Source of the DNA: Diadema setosum
Taxonomy: Eukaryota; Echinodermata; Echinoidea; Diadematoida; Diadematidae
Assembly: GCA_033980235.1 (NCBI GenBank)
Contig: CM067070.1
Location: 3,630,978 to 3,694,977, forward strand
Length of the DNA stretch: 64,000 bases
Direction of reading: 5' to 3'
Part shown: in pieces, positions 54,189 through 64,000 of the stretch
How positions within the stretch are numbered: the first letter of the stretch is position 1
Layout: each line of letters starts with the position of its first letter
Translations under genes and position numbers: made by a program
Notes under the pieces: model-generated
Told to the model about the DNA's origin: nothing
Databases searched by the model: none
The model's input: the letters and a program-made list of their open reading frames with translations, nothing else

Positions 54189-57100
54189 CTGGAATGCAGA
54201 AAAAAAAAGACAGTGGGCGGAAAGAAGAAAAGAAGAATATATGAAGAGTTTGTTTGCAAAAACCGATAAGTCCATTTTTGAAGATTTTGAAGTACGGTCT
54301 CTGTCATAAAGTACAAAATAATACCTTTTAAATGATACATTGGTCACTACATATAAAGGTATATTTTTGATGTTATGGTCAAAAGAAGCAAAATGTTCTT
54401 ATTATTCTCTTTATTTTTCTTGACCTTTAATCGCAAATATCTCCATTTGACAAATATGGACTTATCGGTTTTTGCAAACAAACTCTTCATATGTGTTACA
54501 ATATTTTGTATCATCGTCTGTATATGTGTGATCTAATGCTTACAAAGATGACGTATCAAACGGGGATTGAATTTACTCTCGTGTTCTATGATTGCTATAT
54601 CTGCACCAGCAAACAAGACAATGCTTTGAAATGATGTAACAATATCATGACAGAAAAAAAGGCAACTGCCTGCCATTTTCATACGGAAAAGAATTTTTTA
54701 AGGAACAAATCAGCCTCAATTTCTTAATATTTTATGAACTATTGCTAATCAAAGATGATGGGTGGGTTGCAAGAGTTGTCATGCTTGAGGTACGGTCCAC
54801 GGTATATATATATATTGTATATACATGCACACCAAATGTTTTATAATACCATTTTCACCACCTTCATCATCAGCGGTGAGTTTATCTGAGAAAAGACAAG
54901 CACGTGACTAGTGTAGGTGCTGGTGTTTGACACATGATCACGGTATCGTAGATGGTTTCATCGCTACTCGTAATAAAGTTAATTATCAATCACCATGTCA
55001 ATATTGCATCTTTGTAGAATTATAACGAATATAGAGATTTTCTTCCGTAATAATCAATGTTGAATTGAAGTAAAAACATTATTGCCTTTATTAAGAACAT
55101 AATTATGTGGTACATAATGATGTCAAAATGTCACTCTTACCTGTTGCTGTTCCTAAAGACATGGGATTTGACGTTTGCCCATCCGACGTCGGCTCAAGGG
55201 CAGCTGTACAAGATAATTTCATTGGTGTCACAAGTACTGGCAAAGATGAGGCTAATGCACAATATTCGCTCTGAGCATTATACTGATATTGAAACTGGTA
55301 TTTTTGTTGTTGTTGTTCTTGGTCTTTGCAATATCTATTGTTTAAATCATGCTTTGTATTATACACCTACATAAATGTCATCCAATCATAAAAGCATTTC
55401 AAAATGAAGTGATGTGACAAATCCAGCTCAAGGTTATTTTAACATAATGAACACTTTTTTTATATTATACAGGGTTAACTGATATAATGGTAAATTCATT
55501 GGATCATGTATACTAAAGCGTCAAGAAAAGAAGGATTTGAAGAGTTCCTGTACCAGACAAATGTAGGACTTAGCAGAAACTGAAATATAATGCATGTATT
55601 ATGATAAAGGCTATATGGAATCCTTACTACCACCAGTTGTTGATCCCGGAGATGTGGAAGTCAGCGTGTTCGCATCTGAGGTCGGTTCAACTGTTAGAAA
55701 TGCAAAGAAAATTTGATTGGTAGTTAGATTGACATAAAATAAGGCCAACAGTACGCAAAATGTTAGTTACAGGTTTTATTTACACGTATTGACATCATAA
55801 AATACTTACCAAGTGTTGTTTTATTTTTCAAAATTCTTAGTATACATATATATGTGACCCTGTATCACAAAACCAACAAAAAGTCGTCAGACATGAATTT
55901 TTAGCTTTTTGTCAGTTTTTCTCTACACCTTCATCTAGCGTGTCATTTTGAAGGATTTGATTGCTGCAACTTACTATCTGGATGAAAAGTCCTCGTACTT
56001 GTGGTGTTTCCGAGATAGTTTCGACCAACACAGAGATACTCCCTACTAAAACTGCAGCTGTTGAGACTAGAAAAGAGTTGTCAGTGACGTCTTCATAAAT
56101 GTAATATGTATCCACTAATGGGTTTGGCTCATCAGCTGACCGGATGGAACAGGCCACAATGAGCGTCGTGGTAGCTGCGTCTTCACTAAAGCCAACTGTG
56201 ATGATACCAGAATCAGGTGGGTCTGAAAGGAAAAAGCAATTTCCTCTCTGTATCTTGTTGCATATGAGTATCTGAATATAAGAACGACCCAACTCCATGG
56301 AAGACCATTTCGAGTAAACTTATAAAAACTTCATAAAACTGCAACATTGTATATACAAATTAGAACATATGTGACCGTGCACCTCCTCAAAACGAACATA
56401 AAATCGCACACTCTGATTTTGCGTGAGGACTGAAAATAAGTGAAATGGGTCAACCTAGCCGAACTTGACTTTTTCATATTTTCTGAAAGAGCGGGTCTTC
56501 TTATACATTATGCTTAAATTTGGTATCATAAAACGGGCAGGGAAGTGTGTTTTTTTTAGCAGTTTATCTCGAACATTTTTTTGCAGAATAGTGTGATTAG
56601 GTGTGTCTTTAAAATCCCTTTTTCATTTCTGAAAAACCTTGTCCACACTCTTCACGTTTAACTCCAAAAACTTTTGAAAGGATAGTGCTACTGCTTTGAA
56701 AGTTGGCATTAATTATGGACAGAATGTGTTAATGAGGCATTTTAATTTCAGTTTAATCTGATAATCCCTTTATTGTTGTTACTCTGGTGGTTTACTTCCT
56801 GTTTTTTGTGCCATTCATCCCACAGCCAGCACGGTTTGGTAAAGATTAAGCGCTTGAATAGACACTGTACTTCAGAGCCGCTTTTCTCAGTTCACACTTT
56901 TCCTGAGTTTGTGCCTTCTTTCCAATATTTAGATAGGTTAAGAGAGTCCATTTGATTCGAGTTATACATCATTTTAAAGCTTAAAGTCTCCTTTTTCAGA
57001 ATATGGTCTTAACTAAATATTCATTTCTGGCGACTTTTTGTTTGTTTTGAGGTGCAGGGTCACATATCATGACAATTAACATTTACATTAATTATGGAGA

Positions 57101-60100
57101 GGCCATTTTGTGTGATGGACTTGGGTCGTTCGGTTCTTTGATTCGTATACATGATATTCTGCTATAGAGATGAGAGAAGGATGAGAGAGGGCGCTATAAT
57201 ATGAATGTAAGAATGACCCAAGTCCTTCATTCTTGCATTGATATAAGATTTAACTCATTCATTTCAGGCACTTGCAGGGGTAATTAGGATTTATCATTTA
57301 TGCACAAGATGAGTCCATGCATAATCTACAATTTCCCATGTCAAACTGAATTTGGCCAAAAATTGGACTTGGTCTTTCTTATAATTATTCAGGTCTTCAG
57401 ATGTATCATGGCTAAACTATCTACGATTCTTTTTAATGATTTAATAATTCAACAATCACTTTATCAAAGTTCTTTCATCGCTTGTTTCCTGCTTGTTATA
57501 AGGAAGATTTATTGAATATTGTTTCTTTTTAAAAGCATTATTGATCGTAACACTCAACAGTGAACAGCTTACTTTTGTCCAGTTGAATAATTTTGGTTTT
57601 CAATACCCTTACATTTTAAAGCATGACCTTCAACTACGAGACCTGATATCTTCAATCGAAGAGTTTGCTCGCAAAAACCAATAAGTCCATTTTTGAATAT
57701 TTGATTAACGGTCTCTGTCATAAAGTACAACATAATATCTTATGATATATTGGTCACTACATATAACGGTACCATTTCAGAAGTTATGGTCAAAAGAAGC
57801 AAAAATCTTATCATTATTCTAATTATTTTTCTAGACCTTTACTCGTAAATATCTCCATTTGACAAATATGGATTTATCGGTTTTGCGAACAAACTCTTCA
57901 ATTGCTTCTTCACATTTGAAGTGGCCTTTTGCTGTTAGCGTTTAATTATGACAGATTCGAAAATGTGAGAGCATCAATTATTGGGGTAGATAAATTCAAA
58001 TATTACTTTGCAAACCTCGACCCTGATAAGACTTTTTTTTTTGTAAAGTAAGACAAGAAAGCAAGACAAGGGAAGGAACAGAAAAATGTATACATATAAC
58101 AAAATATTGAAGTCAAGTTTTCGACTTACAGTGCACATTGAGAGCAGCGATGCTGTCTTGCTGGTTAAGACTAGTCAATTGATGTCTAGTGGTTTCACAT
58201 CGTAGAGACTGCCTGTAATTGTCATTTGTTGGAACGAAAGTAAACGTACTGATTGTATCGGTCAGATCTGCATTACCAGCATTTGCGATATTTGATGTTA
58301 CAATCCCAGTATTCTGTTGCACTCCTCCAAGATACCAGCTGATATCTACCACTCTGGTCGGCTTCCATCAGCTGTGCAATCTGCCTCGTATGTTTCTCCA
58401 GCGATCAAAGTTGAGTTCAACGTTAGTGATGAGGTTGGTTTCACTGTTAAAGAAATGAAAGACACACACTCATGAAAAAAAAAACAAGTTATTTAAGAAA
58501 GGAGACGAACGTACGGGCACACACACATACTAGAAAAATTGTAATAAGCAATAACATAAAAAAACAATGCCTGCCTGCCTATTAAGATAATTATTCTCAG
58601 CGATTTACAGTTGTGTGAGTGTGTGTTTGTGTTTCTCATGAAACACATTTCAATGTGATACCCTTTCCATTATACCATTGTTTTAGAAGACCGAACAAAA
58701 AAGAAAAAAATAACGAACAAAAACTCGCACACAGTGATTTTTTGTGAGGATTGAAAATAGGTGAAATGGATCAACCTATCAATCTTGAGTTTGTCATATT
58801 TTTTTGAAAGAGCAAGTCTTTTTTTTTATATGTTATATTAAAGTCTGTTATCATAAAGCAGACAGGAATTTGTGTTTTCAGCGGTTTTTCTCGAACACTT
58901 TTTTAGTGGAATAGTGTGATTATTCCTATTTCTCAAAAACCCTGTCGATACACTTCACTCTCAACTTCAATAACTTTGAAGAGAATGATGCTACTGCAGT
59001 GAAAGTTGGTATAAATCATGTACAGAACGTGCTAATGATGCATGCTTAATATCGCTAAATCTAATAATCTCTTCATTGTTGTTGCTCCAGTGGTCAACAT
59101 CCTGTTTTTGTTCCAAATTCATCCCACAGCTAGCATAGCTTTATAAAGATTAAGCGCTTGAATACACCCTGTATTTCAGGGCCTGTTTTCTCAGTTCACA
59201 CTTCCCAGAGTGTGTCCTTTTTTTCCAATATTTTGGAGAGTCCATTTGAATTGAGTTATACATCATTTTAAAGCTTAGAGTCTCCTCTTTCTGAATTTAC
59301 TCTTATCTAGAAATCTATGTCGGGCGACCTTTTGTTTGTGTTGTGATGCAGGGTCACATTTGAGCATGAAAGAAAATCTGTTGCGAAAATATCAAACTAT
59401 TTTCAGCATAACTGCAGAGTACCGAGTATACCTTTTCCTCATAATGTATATTTTGATTTCGAACCTTGTATGCTGTCCTTCCTTTTTCCTCTCAACTTGC
59501 ATATGTACGGTGCCATACTAGACATATATTCTTGGGCAAGGAAAAGATCCGAATGCTATGGATCTTATATGTTTTGTCACCGTCCACCACAAAACGAACA
59601 AAAAGTCGCACACAGTGATTTTGTGTGAGGACTGAAAATAGGTGAAATGGTTCAACCTAATAAATCTTGAGTTTTTTTCATATTTTCTAAAAGAGCAAGT
59701 TTTTTTTTTCTATACTATAGTAATATTAAGAATCATAAAACAAACAGGAACTTGTATTTTCAGCAGTTTTTCTCAAAAACTTGTTGTTGGAATATAGTGT
59801 GATTACTTGTTTCTCATAGAACCCTCTTCCCATTTCTCAAAAACCCTCTCCAGAACCCTCTCCATACACTTCACTTTCAACTACAATAACTTTAAAGAGA
59901 ATGATGCTACTGCATTGAACGTTGGTTTTAATCATGGGCAGAATATGCTAATGAAGCATGCTTAATTCCAGCTTAGTTTGATAACGCCTTCATTGTTGTT
60001 GCTCCAGTGGTCAACATCCTGTTTTTTTGTTCAATTCATCCCACAGCTGGCATAGCTTGAAAAAGATTAAGCGCTTGAATACACCCTGTACTTCAGAGCC

Positions 60101-62768
60101 TGTTTTATCAGTTCACACTTTCCAGAGTGTGTTCTTTCTTTCCAAGATTTAGATAAGTTAGGATAGTCCATTTGAATTGAGTTATACATCATTTTAAAAC
60201 TTAGAGTCTGCTCTTTTAGAATCTACTCTTAACTATAAATCCATGTATGGCGACTTTTTGTTTGTTTTGTGATGCGGGGTCACATTATCATAAAAGCATA
60301 GCTACATAAGTTTCTATCTTATACATAATGGTTGTTATTACAGAAATGAGGACGAGACGAATAATATTATGTTGTATAGGCCTTAAAAGAATACGTGCAA
60401 CTAGTGATTTTCCATACATCATGTAATCTGTTTATAAATAAACGATCTACAAAAAAAATCTCTTCAGCACGCCTAAGGCCTAGAATCTATATTTCGGAAA
60501 CACCATCAAACAACTTGCTTCACTTGCATGTCTAGACTTGCTTGTATCTTTGTTAGTAATTCATTTTTGTCCTTATTGCATGTGATCATGTTCATCACAC
60601 TGTTGCACTGATTTCTTGACGTCACTTGTATACGGAAACATTATTTCTTAGTATCGCTTGTTATGGTGTTGGAGACGAAATAAATCAACCTCCCTTGACA
60701 TGAACGGAGGTGTTGCGATGTGGCCGATATAGTTACAGATGTCTGCGATATAAGTACCAATAGTTACTCTGAATATTTCGATTGCACAATGTCGGAAGGT
60801 TACGCCAATGTTGCTGCATAATGTATTATGTCACGTTAAACTTGTTTGAATTTAGGAAAATCGGGGTTATGATAACGTTCAGTCCACGCGCGACAGCAAC
60901 CAAACAGGAGCCCCGAGGACAGCATTCGGTCTGTATAGGAGGGGATTCCGTGAAGCCAGACGCTCCCCAACAACAAGATACAGACCGATTTGTCGTTCAG
61001 TTGCTTCAGTACGAGCTTTGAACAATGATAGAGACATGATAGGACATGCGAAATAGATGTTCATTGTACACGAATTTACTGTTGACTATGCATACTACAA
61101 ACACAGGTACAACCACGGAAGAAAGATGTGATATCTCAGATGTTGGTTTAATCCTCACTGACGATGGTTTTCTTGATATTGACCAACAGTCCCTCTGTTT
61201 AGTCTTTTTGCTGCTGCTGCCACCTAACTTTCTTTTCTCCATTCTGTTGATATCTGGAAGGTGTGTGTTGATTCTGTATTCGTTTTGTGAATGTGTGTTT
61301 GTATGTATGTTTTTTCTTTTTGTTTTTTTTTCTTTCTGGATTTTTGTCGAGACATCTCATAAAAACAGGAGCATGAATTGCTTTAAGGCATAATACTTAT
61401 ACAGGGTCTTTGGAAAAAAGGATAACGTTTAGATGTGCTTACTTTTAATTTCGATCCATTATTATTTGCTCTTCGTTATTCACTAACCTGCCATCTGACC
61501 AGCGACATCAATATATTTGAAATTACAGATTATAACCATGGCATGAATTGCAGCCATATTTCCTTAAAGGGGAAGGCTAGTAACTGATCAGTGGGAATCA
61601 GTGGAAATGCTGGGAGATGATTGTTCCAATCCTTATGGGATTCATTCAAGAGTTTATTGTATATCTATTGTTGTGTGAAAATGATTTGCTTCAGAACGGT
61701 CTCATATTCAAGTAATGTGCAGATTAATGCTCCGTCACTGACCAGGGACGCTAACCTGGAAGCATTAAACTGCACATTACTTGAGTATGAGACCATTCTG
61801 AAGCAAATCATTTTCACACAACAATAGATATGCGATGAACTCTTGAATGAATCCCATAAGGATTGGAACAATCATCTCCCAGCATTTCCACTGATTCCCA
61901 CTAATCAGTTACTAGCCTTCCCCTTTAACAGAAAACCATAATAACCGTGTTTACTTCTACCAAAAACCGGTACTTGAATTTATTTGTGTTAAGCAATTGC
62001 ACATAGCTACATTTGTTTGCACATCTCATTTATATTCCCTTCTATAATAGAATCAGTTTCCAAAATACCCTTTTCTTTTTCTCTCTTTTTCTCCTCCAAA
62101 TTACTTATCAAAGACAATAATGGATCAGTGTCTTTTGATCCTCCATATTTTTTTTTTAATAATCTTAATGTTAGATGCCACTCACCCTCAACAGTAACTT
62201 GTGCTGCTGGCTCAGTATTTGTCACCTGAGTCGCCTGACAAACATAACTCCCTTCCTCTGCAACTTGTGTGTCAGTGATTGTCAGTGTGGATGAAGTGGC
62301 ATCATCTGATACATTGAAGTCATCATATTTTCGCGCATTAGTCAGCTTTGTCCCTCCACCAAACATAGCGACAACAGGGCTCACTGAGACATCACTCCAA
62401 GTGAAAACTGATGATGTCCCTCCAGTCAATGTATATGTTAGCCGTGTGTTGGTTCCACGTTCCACTGCTACTGATGATGGTCCATTCAGCGTCTGACAAT
62501 GTGTTACCATTATTACCTGCAAGTAAAGAAATAGAAGAGCTGTATCCTTCCTTTCTTTTTTGTATTTTGGTAACGGCTCATGTTGGTTATAGTTGGGTAG
62601 TGTCCGTGTGGTTTTTGTTTTTCCTATTTCTATTTTCTTTTCATTTATTTTTTTAAAGGGAAACATTGCATAATTATGCCGTCTACTGGTGAATTCTCAA
62701 ATTACGTTACTTACACCGTTCAGGAAAATCGCTGTAACTGAAACGTATGCTAGGTGGTGTGCCGTCAT
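54082..62768 (-). CDS. GPI-anchored immunoglobulin-superfamily surface protein, 7 exons
   Basis: On the minus strand seven exons join with GT-AG sites and matching phases: 62768-62715 (start), 62516-62186, 58443-58130, 56222-55929, 55690-55628, 55203-55141, 54188-54082 (stop). The product of about 408 residues is signal peptide, three Ig domains, two 21-residue Thr/Ser-rich linkers, and a C-terminal hydrophobic tail (MMDLLLAILVAVNAWQF) with small residues (CTSSA) before it, the form of a GPI-attachment signal. This predicts an outer-membrane recognition or adhesion protein; no named orthologue is recognised. Exon 3 is one base short (314 nt rather than a multiple of three), so the allele is frameshifted or the assembly has an error. 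Introns hold stacked MITEs. Exon 4's donor (GTGTAG) is weak, but it is the one that keeps phase. Confidence 0.75.
54243..54488. mobile_element. MITE family C, copy 2 (246 bp)
   Basis: Starts GAAGAGTTTGTTTGCAAAAA and ends with the inverse; flanked by ATAT on both sides. It lies in the last intron of the Ig gene, 55 bases from exon 7. Confidence 0.88.
55141..55203 (-). CDS. Ig gene exon 6: second Thr/Ser-rich linker
   Basis: 63 nt, phase 1-1, acceptor GTACAG, donor GTAAGA. Encodes ALEPTSDGQTSNPMSLGTAT. It has the same length, phase and EPTSD start as exon 5, so it is a duplicated exon. Confidence 0.7.
55628..55690 (-). CDS. Ig gene exon 5: Thr/Ser-rich linker
   Basis: 63 nt, phase 1-1, acceptor TAACAG, donor GTAAGG. 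Encodes VEPTSDANTLTSTSPGSTTGG, a probable O-glycosylated stalk. Confidence 0.7.
55854..55912. mobile_element. MITE family B, terminal fragment
   Basis: GTGACCCTGTATCACAAAAC through AGACATGAATTTTTAGC; only the first 60 bases of the family remain. Confidence 0.7.
55929..56222 (-). CDS. Ig gene exon 4: third Ig domain
   Basis: 294 nt, phase 1-1. Starts PPDSGIITVGFSED, with cysteines at LIVACSIRS and IQIVSCSNQ about 65 residues apart and no central Trp. The in-phase donor is AAG-GTGTAG at 55928; a stronger GTAAGT (55974-55969) would drop 46 nt and break the frame into exon 5. A fragment of MITE family B begins 17 bases beyond. Confidence 0.65.
56265..57390. mobile_element. MITE family D, copy 4, split by family B
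   Basis: The left part (56265-56370) and right part (57064-57390) align with 51781-52287, interrupted exactly by the family B element. The target ATAT is duplicated (56367-56370 and 57064-57067). It lies in the intron between Ig exons 3 and 4. Confidence 0.8.
56371..57063. mobile_element. MITE family B, copy 2 (693 bp), nested in family D
   Basis: GTGACCGTGCACCTC...GAGGTGCAGGGTCAC, flanked by ATAT. The empty site is visible in the uninterrupted family D copies. Confidence 0.88.
57658..57899. mobile_element. MITE family C, copy 3 (242 bp)
   Basis: GAAGAGTTTGCTCGCAAAAA...GTTTTGCGAACAAACTCTTC; a few changes from copies 1 and 2. Confidence 0.85.
58130..58443 (-). CDS. Ig gene exon 3: Ig domain with one-base deletion
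   Basis: Acceptor TAACAG, donor GTAAGT, phase 1 at both ends. Canonical features: SLTLNSTLIAGETYEADC, ISWYLGG, TFVPTNDNYRQSLRCET. The first third (to GSRPE) and the rest (from VDISWYL) are in different frames, and the exon is 314 nt, one short of a multiple of three. The lost base lies at about 58350-58362. Confidence 0.8.
58693..59357. mobile_element. MITE family B, copy 3 (diverged)
   Basis: Same orientation as copy 2, with a rearranged left end (AACGAACAAAAACTCGCAC) and intact right end GATGCAGGGTCAC. Confidence 0.75.
59576..60283. mobile_element. MITE family B, copy 4
   Basis: GTCACCGTCCACCACAAAAC...GATGCGGGGTCAC; direct orientation relative to copy 3 and about 220 bases from it, in the large intron between Ig exons 2 and 3. 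Confidence 0.82.
60284..61567. other. Intron sequence without further exons
   Basis: No Ig-like exon is recognisable here. Open stretches near 60880-61390 are short and lack splice-site support. Confidence 0.4.
61568..61924. mobile_element. TTAA-flanked near-palindromic MITE (357 bp)
   Basis: TTAA at 61564-61567 and 61925-61928. The element AGGGGAAGGCTAGTAACTGA...TCAGTTACTAGCCTTCCCCT folds on itself over about 160 bases per arm. Both strands read nearly the same open frame because of the symmetry. The TTAA target suggests piggyBac-type mobilisation. Confidence 0.88.
62186..62516 (-). CDS. Ig gene exon 2: V-like Ig domain
   Basis: 331 nt, phase 0 in and phase 1 out (acceptor TTGCAG, donor GTGAGT). 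The Ig fold is shown by FTWSDV (strand C Trp), STLTITDTQVAEEGSYVCQA (the D-x-G-x-Y-x-C signature) and a final AAQVTVEG strand. The usual strand-B cysteine is Tyr (RLTYTL), so the standard disulfide cannot form; a cysteine lies earlier (THCQTLNG). Confidence 0.85.
62715..62768 (-). CDS. Ig gene exon 1: start codon and signal peptide
   Basis: 54 nt, 18 codons (MTAHHLAYVSVTAIFLNG), then GTAAGT in phase 0. The hydrophobic stretch continues into exon 2 (VIMVTHC). The ATG is in an adequate context (ACAATGA). The intron to exon 2 is 198 bp. Confidence 0.65.
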
Positions 62769-62902
62769 TGTTGTATTCTTTTCGAAGTGGTGGAAAAACA
62801 ATGGGAAAACAACATCAGAGTGGATATAAACGTTTTACGTACTTTAATTCGTCAAAACTCTTGCATTGTCGCTGCAGTTACATATCTACTGTTCGTTATG
62901 GG

Positions 62903-62910
62903 CCTTTATA
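62903..62910 (-). promoter_or_regulatory. Possible TATA box of the Ig gene
   Basis: On the minus strand CTCCAATATAAAGGCCC contains TATAAAGG about 135 bases upstream of the ATG (62768), preceded directly by CCAAT. Position and sequence are right for a core promoter with a leader of about 105 nt, but there is no other evidence. Confidence 0.35.
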
Positions 62911-63563
62911 TTGGAGGTGGAGCGGAATACACGGTTTCGGGGAGATTAAAAACAGAGACGCCATTCTATATTTGGCTCAGTTTATATCATGGAAATAAAT
63001 AACATCAAAATAGCGCAAGATCATACGAAAGTGTAAAGTTTTCTTCATCTTGTAGAATTTGCTAATTCTTTTATTCATACCAACTAACCATTTGTTTGTT
63101 TGTTTGTTTGTTTGTGTTTGTTTATAACTTGTAAACACTAACATTACTATCTGTATTTCTGTGGTCTTTTATGACACCATGCTAGTAGGTTGATTATGGA
63201 ACTTAGGCACATTAGGCCCTACTTGATTTTGTTGTTTCTGTTCTTTCTCGAAAACGGGAAAAACTTGAGTGGTGGGACATGTATTAGTAAAGAGGTGTTG
63301 AATTCATTATCTTGAAGTTGTAGGCCTAAATGGAAAATATCCCTGCAGTTGAAGTTGCTCTTTCTCATTTTCACACTTCTGGTGGTATACGCAGATCGTA
63401 AAATAATTCGACATTATGCTATGCAACACCTGCCCGAACCGGCAAATGGGCAACCGTTAAATTCTTGGTTTAAAAAAAAAAAGACTTCGAACTAAATTGT
63501 TCAGTGGGTAGGCAATTGGCAACACCACGGTAATAGAGAATAGAGATATAAGGCATAATTTCT
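62911..63563. other. Upstream flank of the Ig gene
   Basis: AT-rich, with a TTTG run near 63092-63125. No exon recognised. Confidence 0.35.
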
Positions 63564-63567
63564 TTAA

Positions 63568-63829
63568 AGGGAATGGCTAGTAACTGATCAGTGAGAATTA
63601 GTGAGAATGCTGGTTGATGATTATTCCAATTCTTGTGGGATTCATTTAACAGTATGTTGTATATCTCTTGTTAACTGCACATTAATTGAATGTGAGACCG
63701 TTTTGAAGCAAATAATGTTCACAGAACAAAAGATATATTGTGTACTCTTAAATGAATCCAACAAGGATGGGAACAATCATCCCCAGCCATTTCCACTGAT
63801 TCCCACTGATCAGTCACAAGCCATTCCCT
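63568..63829. mobile_element. Second copy of the TTAA-flanked palindromic MITE (262 bp)
   Basis: TTAA at 63564-63567 and 63830-63833. GGGAATGGCTAGTAACTGATC...GATCAGTCACAAGCCATTCCC. It is shorter than the first copy; part of the centre is deleted. Confidence 0.82.
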
Positions 63830-64000
63830 TTAACATAGTAAGTGAAAAAAAAAAATATATATAATAATAGCTCACCTTTACTGACTTATGTGTTGTTGAA
63901 AAGTCACCCTAGGAATAGACCGGTCAGCTTTTTTACACATGTAGTTAACTGAAACATTCGGCGTGGAAACAAGACACTCTCTAAGGCTCAGCGAGCTGCG

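Noticed and set aside
55969..55974. GTAAGT as donor of Ig exon 4
   Set aside because: Stronger consensus, but it gives phase 0 out while exon 5 needs phase 1, and it removes the strand-F cysteine region.
63870..63910. Possible upstream exon of the Ig gene ending at GTGAGC on the minus strand
   Set aside because: Encodes no signal peptide; exon 1 at 62768-62715 explains the start better. It could be untranslated leader.

Overview
The window is a piece of an animal nuclear genome. It is AT-rich, has GT-AG introns, and most of it is transposable element. The repeat types seen are non-LTR elements with (AATC)n tails, a Ty3/Gypsy element, TTAA- and TA-flanked MITEs, CTAG-rich foldback DNA and TCCG microsatellites. 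Together with small immunoglobulin and CCP exons in phase 1, these suggest a marine invertebrate deuterostome such as an echinoderm. That placement is an impression, not a proof. I saw no rRNA, tRNA or CRISPR.

Region by region: 1-5 kb holds homopolymer-rich DNA, a pogo-like MITE and a GC-richer block with its own short-word vocabulary. From 5 to 12.8 kb lies one decayed CR1/L2-like LINE, split by a 4.07-kb terminal-inverted-repeat (TIR) element (6106-10174) that itself carries other insertions, and further split by two MITEs. At 14.2-15.9 kb is a repeat rich in TGACGTCA and AGGTCA words. At 16.0-19.8 kb is a LINE with one uninterrupted 1054-codon endonuclease/reverse transcriptase reading frame, but with a changed catalytic endonuclease residue and a stop inside its C-terminal zinc finger. 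At 20.95-33.18 kb is a complete but mutated Ty3/Gypsy element with 4-bp target duplication ATAC. Its 5' LTR was hit by a 2.74-kb TIR element. It has gag, a broken pol with an unusual membrane-spanning insertion, and a third open reading frame behind its own TATA box. From 34.3 to 45 kb are tandem duplications (units of about 0.32, 1.33 and 0.16 kb), with a second CR1/L2-like LINE (40849-44476) inside the third 1.3-kb unit; an empty site is preserved in the neighbouring copy.

The host genes are on the minus strand at the right. A seven-exon gene (62768 down to 54082) can be read from ATG to stop through consistent splice sites: signal peptide, three immunoglobulin domains, two 63-nt Thr/Ser-rich linker exons and a C-terminal hydrophobic tail of the GPI-anchor kind. 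It is probably a GPI-anchored cell-surface recognition or adhesion protein. Its second Ig exon carries a one-base deletion. To its left, 49762-48402 has a signal-peptide exon and a CCP (sushi) exon of a second secreted or surface protein; the rest of that gene was not found. The introns of the first gene are filled with stacked copies of MITE families that also occur in the left half of the window, so one set of repeats has seeded both the gene-poor and the genic part.
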